Below, in pieces: positions 1 through 7,028 of a DNA stretch of 12,036 bases (positions are counted from its first letter, which is position 1; the number at the start of each line of letters is the position of its first letter). The position numbers were made by a program, and so were the translations under genes. Under the pieces are notes generated by a model. That model saw nothing but the letters and a program-made list of their open reading frames with translations, did no database searches and was not told the DNA's origin. The DNA is from UMGS755 sp045597205 (GTDB taxonomy: Bacteria; Bacillota; Clostridia; UBA1381; UBA9506). The DNA lies in NCBI GenBank assembly GCA_045597205.1, contig JAZODT010000093.1, forward strand, positions 1-12,036, read 5' to 3'.

Positions 1-35
1 TTGGCTCACAGAACGACATGGCTACGATCCGACTT
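1..35. other. Sequencing-adapter remnant (MGI/BGI type), not genomic DNA
   Basis: Read on the minus strand, bases 35 to 1 begin AAGTCGGATCGTAGCC and end GTGAGCCAA. I recognise this as the DNBSEQ/MGI reverse-read adapter, over the full 35 bases as I remember it. It sits exactly at the window edge and abuts the hydG reading frame just where a tyrosine codon (T..) is expected. This marks a contig end with untrimmed adapter. The identification rests on memory of the adapter sequence, not on a search. Confidence 0.95.
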
Positions 36-1203
36 AGCCCATTTCCATCAACCAGCATACCACCTCATCTAACGTGCGGGAATCGGACACATCAAACTGC
101 TCCGTATCGTGCGGGCGCTCCTCCTGCGTATAGCCGCCAACAGAGGTGCGGGAAGCGCCACTGATTTGGGAAATGCCCACGCGCAGTGCTTTGGCACGAA
201 CCTCTTCTGATTCTCTGGTGGAAATAATCATACCAGTATAGGGCACAGCCATGCGGATGCAGGCAATAATTTTGGTGAAAATTTCATCCGAAATGCCGTT
301 GTCAAAAGCAGATGGGTCAACATCGCTGGCGCGCTTTAAGCGAGGCACGCTGATGGTGTGTGGACCTACCCCATGCACAGCCTCTAAATGCTCGGCATGC
401 ATTAACAGACCCGCAAATTCATATTTGTAAAGCTCTAAACCGAATAAAACCCCTAAGCCCACATCGTCAATGACAACCACGATAGCGCGGTCCATGGCTT
501 CGGTATGGTAGGCATAATTATGTTTGGGGCCGGTGGGGTGCAACTGTTCATAGCTTTCTTTATGATACGTTTCTTGAAACAAAATATAGATGCCGATACC
601 GGCTTCTTTCAATTTTCGGTAATTTTCTACTGTGGTAGCGGCAATATTCACGTTCACACGGCGGATGTCGCCATTTTTGTGGTGAACGCTATAAATGGTG
701 TTAATACATTCTAAAATATATTCAATAGGATTATTCACCGGGTCTTCGCCAGATTCAATGGCTAGGCGCTTATGCCCCATGTCCTGCAGGGCAATCACCT
801 CGGCACGCACTTCCTCCTGCGTCAGCTTTTTGCGGGGAATTTCTTTATTCTGATGATGATACGGGCAATACACGCAGCCGTTTACACAGTAATTGGAAAG
901 ATATAAAGGGGCAAACATAACGATGCGGTTGCCGTAAAATGCCAATTTAATTTCCTCGGCAATTTTATACATTTCTTGAACTTTTTCAGGAATTTCACAA
1001 GCTAATAAAACAGAAGCCTCCCGATGGGTTAAACCCTCACAATGCATACCGGTTTCTGTCTTTTTGGGTCTTGCTTTTTCCAATAAGCTGTCAATTAGTT
1101 CAATGTTGTTTTTATTCTCTTCTGCATATTGCAGCGTATCTAAAATTTCTTCATGGCTGATAAATTCTTCAGCTTTTAAAGATTTGGGGTTAAATTTTGC
1201 CAT
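34..1203 (-). CDS. hydG: [FeFe]-hydrogenase H-cluster maturase HydG (tyrosine lyase), 3' end missing
   Basis: Radical SAM enzyme that cleaves tyrosine to give the CO and cyanide ligands of the [FeFe]-hydrogenase H-cluster, in the cytoplasm with HydE and HydF. Visible: the CX3CX2C cluster motif (YCVNGCVYC, Cys 106, 110, 113 from the chosen start), an N-terminal MHCEGLTHREASVLL stretch typical of HydG rather than ThiH, and GPHTISVPRL and SGASRTSVGGY further on. About 389 residues are present; the family is usually about 470. The missing part should carry the C-terminal cysteine motif for the auxiliary cluster. The loss is artificial: the TAA stop at 36-34 combines one genomic T with the adapter's AA. 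The ATG at 1203 is preferred over 1212 because AAAGGG (1218-1213) lies 9 bases from it but directly abuts the upstream ATG. It has its own promoter at 1243-1270. Confidence 0.93.
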   Translation of the reverse strand: MAKFNPKSLKAEEFISHEEILDTLQYAEENKNNIELIDSLLEKARPKKTETGMHCEGLTHREASVLLACEIPEKVQEMYKIAEEIKLAFYGNRIVMFAPLYLSNYCVNGCVYCPYHHQNKEIPRKKLTQEEVRAEVIALQDMGHKRLAIESGEDPVNNPIEYILECINTIYSVHHKNGDIRRVNVNIAATTVENYRKLKEAGIGIYILFQETYHKESYEQLHPTGPKHNYAYHTEAMDRAIVVVIDDVGLGVLFGLELYKYEFAGLLMHAEHLEAVHGVGPHTISVPRLKRASDVDPSAFDNGISDEIFTKIIACIRMAVPYTGMIISTRESEEVRAKALRVGISQISGASRTSVGGYTQEERPHDTEQFDVSDSRTLDEVVCWLMEMG

Positions 1204-1242
1204 TTTGTTCATCCCTTTAGCCTAAAATTATATTCATTTACT

Positions 1243-1270
1243 ATTATATCACTTTCATATTTAAAATCAA
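1243..1270 (-). promoter_or_regulatory. Sigma-A-type promoter of hydG
   Basis: On the minus strand: TTGATT (1270-1265), a 16-base spacer, then a perfect TATAAT (1248-1243). The predicted start is near 1236, about 33 bases before the chosen hydG ATG. It lies just downstream of the terminator that closes the mgtC-side unit, so hydG is probably transcribed independently. No operator-like repeat is evident beside it. Confidence 0.75.
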
Positions 1271-1291
1271 CCTTTTTAGCCTATAAATCAG

Positions 1292-1331
1292 AAAAAGCCG
1301 GCCAAAAAATTTCTTTTTTAGCCGACTTTTT
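1292..1331 (-). terminator. Strong intrinsic terminator after the mgtC-like gene
   Basis: The two 18-base arms (1292-1309 and 1314-1331) pair completely on the minus-strand RNA around a GAAA tetraloop, using two G-U wobbles. The hairpin ends in a run of U. On the plus strand the same two positions become A-C mismatches, so the structure is built for minus-strand transcripts. It begins 11 bases after the stop codon of the MgtC-family gene. Confidence 0.85.
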
Positions 1332-1342
1332 TATCATTTTTT

Positions 1343-2014
1343 CTATTCATTTAGTGTGAGTGTGCAATCGCAGTCAAAATTAGAAACCAATTGGGTTTCT
1401 TCCAGTTGCGGTGGAATTTCCAACACATAGCGGTATTCTATGATGTCATTTTGAACGTCCTTTTTCACGCTGACATCACTAACAATAACACCCAGCTGGC
1501 GAAAAAGGGTAAGGGCATCGTTCTGCTGGCTTGTTTCGTTGTGATAACGCAAGCATAAAATTTTAACTTTGGGTCTTCGCATCCAGCGCATATTCGCATG
1601 TAGCACCAGCTGCACCAAAAGAATAATCACGGTTGCTGAGAACCCCAAAACATACATTCCGGCACCAATTGATAAACCCACGCCAGCAGTTGCCCAAACG
1701 CCGGCAGCGGTTGTGAGGCCTGTAATGGTGCGCTTATATACAAAAATCATGCCGGCACCTAAAAAGCCAATGCCGCTGGCAACACCCGAAGCCACACGTG
1801 AGGGGTCTAACTTAATAAACTCACCGGATATATCCTCATAGGCATATTTTGATAAAATCATGAGCAGTGCCGAGGCACAAGCCACCAGGCAATGGGTGCG
1901 GATGCCTGCTTCTTTAGCGCGGCGCTTGCGTTCAAATCCAACAGCTATACCGCAAATTGCCGCCACAAACAAGCGAAACACAAAATGCAAGTCGTATTGA
2001 TAAATAATGTCCAT
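1343..2014 (-). CDS. MgtC/SapB family inner-membrane protein
   Basis: Polytopic membrane protein of the MgtC/SapB family. Members are linked to growth in low magnesium and to control of membrane ATP synthase or transporters, but the biochemical role is not settled outside a few pathogens. Visible family motifs: GFERKRRAKEAGIRTH (about residues 26-41), DPSRVASGVASGIGFLGAG (70-88), and ITGLTTAAGVWATAGVGL (97-114), with hydrophobic segments around 12-25, 43-56, 80-93 and 104-138. A soluble C-terminal domain of about 80 residues follows, as in longer members. The ATG at 2014 is chosen because GGAG (2027-2024) is 9 bases upstream; the ATG at 2020 is 3 bases from it, and the far upstream ATG at 2062 has no ribosome site. 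It is the last gene before the terminator at 1292-1331. Confidence 0.9.
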   Translation of the reverse strand: MDIIYQYDLHFVFRLFVAAICGIAVGFERKRRAKEAGIRTHCLVACASALLMILSKYAYEDISGEFIKLDPSRVASGVASGIGFLGAGMIFVYKRTITGLTTAAGVWATAGVGLSIGAGMYVLGFSATVIILLVQLVLHANMRWMRRPKVKILCLRYHNETSQQNDALTLFRQLGVIVSDVSVKKDVQNDIIEYRYVLEIPPQLEETQLVSNFDCDCTLTLNE

Positions 2015-2077
2015 CTTCATGCTCTCCAGTTTAAAATTTTGCCCTTTGCTTTTATAAAGCATTTATAAAATACAAAT

Positions 2078-2341
2078 TTAAACGCTTTCGTTATTTTTGT
2101 CGTCCTCTTCATTTTGATGAATGACATGAGGCGGTTGATAATCAAAGAGACTCATATAAGACTCCATTTCCTCCACAGATTGAGGCGGTGTTGGAATTAA
2201 ACCGGTACACTCAGAAAAAGATGCCACATTACAAAAATCGTATTTATCTTGTTCTTCCTGCAAATAAGAGGGTGGGACATCTTTTTCCGGCGGTGTTGTT
2301 TTTGCCACTGTAAATTTTTTTGTTTGCTTTTTATCAGGCAT
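2078..2341 (-). CDS. Small hypothetical protein (87 aa) with CTGLIPTPP motif
   Basis: I do not recognise this protein. It is very probably a real gene: AAAGGAG lies 8-9 bases before the ATG, and no other frame here offers a better candidate. The first 25 residues are basic and Thr/Pro-rich. The middle has two cysteines (37 and 45) in DFCNVASFSECTGLIPTPP. Next comes an acidic EEMESYMSLFDYQPP segment, then an Asp/Asn/Glu-rich tail. There is no signal peptide, membrane span or recognised domain, so it is likely a small, largely disordered cytoplasmic protein. It sits 61 bases after the metal-importer permease gene and about 60 bases before the mgtC-like gene, all on one strand with no terminator seen between, so it may be co-transcribed with both. 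Confidence 0.7.
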   Translation of the reverse strand: MPDKKQTKKFTVAKTTPPEKDVPPSYLQEEQDKYDFCNVASFSECTGLIPTPPQSVEEMESYMSLFDYQPPHVIHQNEEDDKNNESV

Positions 2342-2402
2342 TATATCATCTCCTTTTCTTTAGCATTCGCCAAAAAAAGAGATTTATGCCTTTGTTAAAC
2401 AG

Positions 2403-3221
2403 TTATATGCTTTTTACTTTTGCTACAAAACTAAAAAGAAGAAAAATGACTAAGCTAACAGCCACCACGCTGGCACCGGTGGGAACAGACAAATAAAAAG
2501 ACAACAAAATGCCTATAACAAAGCAAAGCATACTGCTAATGGCCGCACAAAGCACCACTGCCCTAAAGCTTTTAAACAAGCGCATAGCCGTTAGTGCCGG
2601 AAAAATGATTAAGCTGGACATTAACAAAGAACCCATCATGCGCATGCCGACCACAACTGTAATGGCGGTTAAAAAGGCAATTAACATGTTATATAGCCGT
2701 ACATTAAGCCCTGTTGCCCGGGCAAAGCTTTCATCAAAGGTTACAGCAAAAATGTTATGGTATAAAACCACAAACAAAACAAGCACCGCAAAGGACAAGC
2801 AAACACTTAAGGTAACATCGCCGGCGCTCATGGCCAAAATGCTACCAAACATATAGTTATGCACATCTGTATTCATGCCGCCTGCAAGGGCTGTTACCAT
2901 AACGCCAAACGCCAAAGCACTACTGGAAACCAGCGCAATTGCCGCATCGCCTTTAATTTTGCTGTTTTCAGAAAGCCTCAAAAGACAAAAAGCCGCCAGC
3001 ACCACCACCGGCACAGAAACAAGTAGCGGTGCCATGTTCATAGCCATAGCCACAGAAAGAGCACCAAACCCCACGTGTGAAAGGCCATCCCCTATCATGG
3101 AATAGCGCTTGAGCACCAAACAAACCCCTAACAGTGCCGCACACAAAGAAACCAGCAGCCCCACCGCCAACGCCCTGGTCATAAACGTATAAGAAAAAAC
3201 GGAAATGAGTTCATTCCGCAT
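2403..3221 (-). CDS. znuB: Zinc/manganese-type ABC transporter permease (ZnuB/AdcB/MntB family)
   Basis: Integral membrane subunit of an ABC-3 family importer for divalent metal, pairing with the ATPase encoded just upstream. About 272 residues with repeated hydrophobic helices. Family sequences include SLCAALLGVCLVLKRYSMIG near the N-terminus, GDGLSHVGFGA (conserved in this permease family), and VVGMRMMGSLLMSSLIIFPA (the coupling-helix region). An upstream in-frame GTG at 3230 exists, but the ATG at 3221 has AGGAGG (3235-3230) exactly 8 bases away and is the better start. It overlaps the end of the ATPase gene by 11 bases, implying translational coupling. Zn versus Mn cannot be decided from the permease; the symbol follows the adjacent binding protein. 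Confidence 0.9.
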   Translation of the reverse strand: MRNELISVFSYTFMTRALAVGLLVSLCAALLGVCLVLKRYSMIGDGLSHVGFGALSVAMAMNMAPLLVSVPVVVLAAFCLLRLSENSKIKGDAAIALVSSSALAFGVMVTALAGGMNTDVHNYMFGSILAMSAGDVTLSVCLSFAVLVLFVVLYHNIFAVTFDESFARATGLNVRLYNMLIAFLTAITVVVGMRMMGSLLMSSLIIFPALTAMRLFKSFRAVVLCAAISSMLCFVIGILLSFYLSVPTGASVVAVSLVIFLLFSFVAKVKSI

Positions 3222-3921
3222 GGCAGACACCTCCTGTCAAGCGGGCATAGGCCTCTGTTTGAATGTAGTCTTCAACCGTGCCGAAAAACTGTACATGGGT
3301 TGCCATATGCAAAATTTTTGTGCCATATTCCACCGCGTTTTTCATATCGTGAGAAACCATAATGACTGTTACGCCTCTCTCACGGTTTAAATCTTTAATA
3401 ATTTGATATAGTTCTGCTGTTGCTGCTGGGTCTAAACCGGCTGCCGGCTCATCTAAAAGTAAAAGCTTTTCCGTGGCACACAAGGCGCGGGCAAGCAATA
3501 CCCGTTGTTGTTGCCCGCCAGAAAGCTCGCGATAAGAACGGTGCTTTAAATCTTGAGCATTTAAAAGGGTGAGCATTTCTGCCGCACGTTGCTGCTCTTT
3601 CTTTGAATAAAACGGGCGGAAGCCACGCCGACTGTTGCAGCCGGACAAAACAACTTCCCAAACGGATGCCGGAAAATCTTTTTGTACTTGTGTTTGTTGT
3701 GGTAGGTAACCAATTTCTTTTTGCAAAAGACCGGACAAAATGACTTTGCCATGGCTAGGGGGTAGCAAGCCTAAAATACCTTTCATCAGGGTGCTTTTAC
3801 CAGAACCATTTTCGCCCACAACACATAGATAATCGCCCTCATCCACTGTAAAATCTACATGGCACACCGCATTAATACTATCATAATGCATACAAACATC
3901 TTCACAGGAAAGCAACTGCAT
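3211..3921 (-). CDS. znuC: Zinc/manganese-type ABC transporter ATP-binding protein (ZnuC family)
   Basis: Cytoplasmic ATPase that powers the metal importer. 236 residues, normal length. Visible in order: Walker A GENGSGKST (36-44), Q-loop GYLPQQ (71-76), signature LSGGQ (133-137), Walker B LLLLDEP (153-159), D-loop AGLD, and switch histidine in VSHD (His 191). All catalytic residues are intact. The ATG at 3921 is preceded by AGGAAGGG about 10 bases upstream, inside the end of the binding-protein gene, whose stop codon is only one base away. The 3' end overlaps the permease start. Tight packing with the lipoprotein and permease genes marks a single metal-import operon. Confidence 0.93.
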   Translation of the reverse strand: MQLLSCEDVCMHYDSINAVCHVDFTVDEGDYLCVVGENGSGKSTLMKGILGLLPPSHGKVILSGLLQKEIGYLPQQTQVQKDFPASVWEVVLSGCNSRRGFRPFYSKKEQQRAAEMLTLLNAQDLKHRSYRELSGGQQQRVLLARALCATEKLLLLDEPAAGLDPAATAELYQIIKDLNRERGVTVIMVSHDMKNAVEYGTKILHMATHVQFFGTVEDYIQTEAYARLTGGVCHAE

Positions 3922-3922
3922 A

Positions 3923-4834
3923 TTAATTCAACCCTTCCTTTATATGCTCTGCGTTTTGCCGCATTAACCCAAGGTATGTGGCGCCCGCCTCTAATTCTTC
4001 TCTGGAGATATTATGGCAGGAATGAAGCAAAAGCATTTTTGCGCCGGTTTCTTCGCTGATTAAGCGCGCTGTTTTGGGATTAGATAATTCTTCATAATAA
4101 ACAACCGGTATGTTTTCTGCTTTTACCGTATCCATAATGCGCATTAAATCGGCCGCAGAGGGTTCTGCATCTGCCGCACAAGAATCATAAACCCCGTCAT
4201 ATTCTAAGCCATAGGCTTCTGTAAAATATAAAAAGGCAAATCGTCCACCAAAAATTAATTTATTTCTTTTACCCTCTTGCACAATTGTTTTAAACTGTTT
4301 ATCTAGCTGCTCAAGCTCTGCCCGATAGGCTTCACCACGGCTTTGATAGCCTGCTTTCTCTGCCGGGTCTAGTTGGCACAAGGCATTTTCTAAGGTTTTT
4401 GCCATTTGCAGGGCAAACCGAGGATTGGTAAAAATGTGAGGGTCTATATTGTATTGATGTGCCTCCTCGTGGTCGTGCCCGGCATGCCCTTTGATCCCTT
4501 CTGAAATATCCAGAATGATTGGATGCCCCTCTAAAGACTCTAAAACCCTAGGCACCCAACCTTCCATTTCTTCGCCTGTGTAAATAAATAGATCCGCTTT
4601 ATTAATTTTGACCAAATCAGCCGGTGTCGGCTCATAAGAATGACTTTCGGCACCCGGTGGCAACAATAACGTGACCTCTGCTTTGTCTCCTGCGATTTGG
4701 CGGGCAAAATCGTATTGCGGAAACAGTGTTGCCACAATTTGTAACTTATTTGCAGATGGTTTTTCCATTTGTTGCCCCGATGTGCAACCCGTCAACAACA
4801 ATACCATTAATAAAACGGCTATCCAATTTTTCAA
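3923..4834 (-). CDS. znuA: Metal ABC transporter substrate-binding lipoprotein (ZnuA-like, cluster A-I)
   Basis: Extracytoplasmic lipoprotein that captures divalent metal, probably zinc, for the adjacent permease and ATPase. The TTG at 4834 is the likely start. GGAGGGG lies about 5 bases before it, and it gives a compact signal peptide ending in lipobox LLTGC (Cys 17). The GTG at 4849 would put that ribosome site inside the gene. Metal-site motifs: SHSYEPTPADL (His 65), DPHIFTNP (His 133), and between them a His-rich loop GHAGHDHEEAH (116-126) typical of zinc binders. The usual third ligand, His or Glu before AF.YF in this family, is Arg 198 in GGRFAFLYF. The C-terminus carries LLHSCHN (His 271, 274). 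Length, about 303 residues, is normal. It follows the kinase gene with a gap of about 20 bases. Confidence 0.9.
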   Translation of the reverse strand: MKNWIAVLLMVLLLTGCTSGQQMEKPSANKLQIVATLFPQYDFARQIAGDKAEVTLLLPPGAESHSYEPTPADLVKINKADLFIYTGEEMEGWVPRVLESLEGHPIILDISEGIKGHAGHDHEEAHQYNIDPHIFTNPRFALQMAKTLENALCQLDPAEKAGYQSRGEAYRAELEQLDKQFKTIVQEGKRNKLIFGGRFAFLYFTEAYGLEYDGVYDSCAADAEPSAADLMRIMDTVKAENIPVVYYEELSNPKTARLISEETGAKMLLLHSCHNISREELEAGATYLGLMRQNAEHIKEGLN

Positions 4835-4855
4835 AAAAATCCCCTCCACAGGCCT

Positions 4856-6295
4856 TTATGCCTGTTTTTTGCTTTCATTATTTTTAGGTGCTGGCAACAG
4901 CGTAAAACAAAAACGGGTAAATTCCCCCGGCTCACTTTCGGCCCAAATTGTTTCATTATGTGCCATTATAATGTTTTTGACAATATAAAGCCCCAATCCC
5001 GTTCCGTTTTTATCTAAACTACGGGATTTATCTGTTTTATAAAAACGGTCAAAAATATGCTTTAAATCCTGCTCATCAATTCCCATGCCGGAATTTTGTA
5101 CCGCTATAAATACTCGGTTTTTATCCGTCATCCCGGTACTAACATCAATAAATCCCGATGTTTCTGCAAATTTAATGGCATTGTCCATCAAATTGGTCAG
5201 CACGCGCAAAATGGCATCTTTATCAGCGATAACCCGCTGATTTTCTGCTTGAAAATTAATGGTTAGGTGAATGTCTTTTTCCATGATGCGCTTTTCTAAT
5301 TTAATCACTGTTAAACGGATAATCTCGTTAATGTCAAATTCCCGTTTTTCCAGTTTAAAATTGCCCTGTTCCAGCTTGGAAATGTCTAGCAGGTCTGTTA
5401 CAAGCCGTGACAAACGCTTAGTTTCGTCTAAAACAATTCTTAAATACCGATCTTGGCTTTCCGGCGGGATGGTGCCGTCTAAAATCCCCTCCACAAAGCC
5501 AGAGATGGTGGTCATGGGTGTGCGCAAATCGTGAGAAACGTTAGCCACAAAGCTGCTGCGCATATTTTCCAGTTGCTCAATAGAGTCTGCCATTTTATTA
5601 AAGGTTTCACCCAGCTCCCCAATTTCATTGTTTTCTAAAAGATTGACCCGCTTTTCAAAATGCCCATCTGCAATGGCACGTGCCGCATCGCGCAGGGTTT
5701 TAAGGGGTCTCGTGATGCGGGCCGACATGGTATAAATGACCACCAGTGCCACCGCCAAGACCAGCGTTGCCGAAAACAGAAAAATTTGCAAAACGCCAGA
5801 ACGAGCCTGATGAATTTCCGGCACCGGAACGCTGACAAACACGCCACCTAAAACAATATCGCTATATTGAATCGGGATGCCCACTGTTAAGGTTGCTGTG
5901 TTAAACGCGCCACCTAAATTGCCTACATATTGCACTTTTTGACCTTTTAACACGTTGTTATAATATTCCGGCCGGATGGTCACCGCATCATAGCCGGTGG
6001 TGGCAGAAATCAGCTGTCCTTTTGTATCTAACACCATGATATAGCTTTCTGATGAAAGGCTTAAAGCATCTACATTCATCTGATAATCTGCTTTTGCATA
6101 GTTTTGATTGCGAACAGCCAATTTAATGGTAAATTCTGAAAGACTTTCTGCCACATAGGTTAAATCTTTTTCCTTGCTTTCCAATAAATAATTGCCCAAA
6201 AGCCCATACATTAAGGTGCCCATAACAAAAAAGCAGAAAAAAATGACCAACATGGTATAAAAAAAAGTTTGCGAAAAAATACTTTTTTTAAACAA
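4856..6295 (-). CDS. Membrane sensor histidine kinase (HAMP, HisKA, HATPase_c)
   Basis: Two-component sensor kinase partnered with the response regulator encoded just before it. 479 residues: first membrane span about 11-34; extracytoplasmic sensor region about 35-165 (PAS/CACHE-like by length and pattern, no named ligand); second span about 168-190; HAMP linker about 191-245; HisKA with phospho-acceptor His 255 in NVSHDLRTP. The ATPase domain has N-box LMDNAIKF (369-376), G1 NSGMGI (401-406, Asn in place of the common Asp), F-box FDRFYK and G2 GTGLGL (431-436). The start is a TTG at 6295 with AAGGG about 8 bases upstream at the end of the regulator gene, 10 bases away. The sensor region has almost no histidine, so direct metal sensing is not evident even though metal-importer genes follow. 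Confidence 0.92.
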   Translation of the reverse strand: MFKKSIFSQTFFYTMLVIFFCFFVMGTLMYGLLGNYLLESKEKDLTYVAESLSEFTIKLAVRNQNYAKADYQMNVDALSLSSESYIMVLDTKGQLISATTGYDAVTIRPEYYNNVLKGQKVQYVGNLGGAFNTATLTVGIPIQYSDIVLGGVFVSVPVPEIHQARSGVLQIFLFSATLVLAVALVVIYTMSARITRPLKTLRDAARAIADGHFEKRVNLLENNEIGELGETFNKMADSIEQLENMRSSFVANVSHDLRTPMTTISGFVEGILDGTIPPESQDRYLRIVLDETKRLSRLVTDLLDISKLEQGNFKLEKREFDINEIIRLTVIKLEKRIMEKDIHLTINFQAENQRVIADKDAILRVLTNLMDNAIKFAETSGFIDVSTGMTDKNRVFIAVQNSGMGIDEQDLKHIFDRFYKTDKSRSLDKNGTGLGLYIVKNIIMAHNETIWAESEPGEFTRFCFTLLPAPKNNESKKQA

Positions 6296-6305
6296 AGCAC
6301 ATCCC

Positions 6306-6995
6306 TTACTTTACTTCAAATTTATAGCCCACGCCCCAAACGGTTTTTAATTGCCAGTTTTGATTTTCACCGGCAAGCTCCAGCTTTTCACGCAGACGCT
6401 TAACGTGCACATCCACTGTGCGTGAATCGCCAAAATAATCAAACCCCCAAACCGTTTCTAATAACTGCTCTCTGGTAAACACTTTGTTAGGGTTTGTAGA
6501 AAGATAATATAAAAGTTCTAATTCTTTAGGCGGAATATCCATGTGGTTGCCATTAATTTTTAACTCATAATTCGAAAGGTTAATGACCAAATTGGGGTAA
6601 ACAACCTCTTTCTCCGCATCATCTTTAGGGTCATAACGGCGCAAAACCGCCTTAATTCTTGCCACCAGTTCCTTATTTTCAAAGGGTTTAACCATATAAT
6701 CATCGGCGCCCAGTTCTAACCCCAACACTTTATCAAATGTTTCGCCTTTGGCCGTTAACATAATGATGGGAATGTTGCTAATGCGTCGAATTTCACGGCA
6801 AACCTGAAAACCGTCCATTTTAGGAAGCATAACATCTAATAGCACCACGGAGGGCGTATTCTCTTTAAAAGAGGTAAGGGCAGCCTGCCCGTCATAAGCA
6901 AGGGCAACTGTAAACCCCTCTTTTTCCAGGTATAAGCGAATCAGTTCACAAATATTTCTATCGTCATCCACAACTAAAATCCGTTGGTTATTCAC
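6306..6995 (-). CDS. OmpR/PhoB-family response regulator
   Basis: DNA-binding response regulator, 229 residues. The receiver domain (about 3-120) has the acidic pair Asp 10/11, phospho-acceptor Asp 54 in LLDVMLP, Thr 81 and Lys 103 in VKPF, so it should be phosphorylatable. The winged-helix effector domain (about 132-228) includes the ELELLYYL and TVDVHVKRLREKL recognition region and ends in VWGVGYKF. The start is a GTG at 6995 with a perfect AGGAGG (7009-7004) 8 bases upstream. It lies 33 bases after the methyltransferase gene with no terminator or clear promoter between, and 10 bases before the kinase gene. Its target operon cannot be told from the sequence; control of the adjacent metal importer is a reasonable inference only. 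Confidence 0.93.
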   Translation of the reverse strand: MNNQRILVVDDDRNICELIRLYLEKEGFTVALAYDGQAALTSFKENTPSVVLLDVMLPKMDGFQVCREIRRISNIPIIMLTAKGETFDKVLGLELGADDYMVKPFENKELVARIKAVLRRYDPKDDAEKEVVYPNLVINLSNYELKINGNHMDIPPKELELLYYLSTNPNKVFTREQLLETVWGFDYFGDSRTVDVHVKRLREKLELAGENQNWQLKTVWGVGYKFEVK

Positions 6996-7028
6996 GTTTC
7001 GAGCCTCCTGTTGTTTTATTTTTAATGC

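Noticed and set aside
1..36. In another frame the bases beyond the hydG stop read M-S-F-C, resembling the SFCTACYR motif of HydG, suggesting a frameshift.
   Set aside because: Those bases belong to the sequencing adapter; the likeness is chance. The gene is cut by the contig end, not frameshifted.
505..714. Plus-strand reading frame opposite hydG.
   Set aside because: No ribosome site, and it lies wholly inside a well-supported gene. The other long frames opposite the transporter, kinase, methyltransferase and propeller genes were dropped for the same reason.
34..1203. hydG as a pseudogene or as a natural short HydG without the C-terminal cluster.
   Set aside because: The stop codon is partly adapter sequence, so nothing can be said about the real C-terminus.
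1292..1331. Hairpin read as a bidirectional terminator.
   Set aside because: On the plus strand two pairs become A-C mismatches, and no plus-strand gene ends here, so it is assigned to minus-strand transcripts only.
2030..2060. Short hairpin GCTTT-TAT-AAAGC before the mgtC-like gene.
   Set aside because: Only 5 pairs with a 3-base loop and no T run in the right place; too weak to call a terminator or attenuator.
4671..4988. Plus-strand 105-residue frame across the lipoprotein/kinase junction.
   Set aside because: It is antisense to two genes with intact domains, has no family likeness and no promoter.
4856..6295. Kinase as a direct zinc sensor.
   Set aside because: The extracytoplasmic region has almost no His or Cys; genomic linkage alone does not support it.
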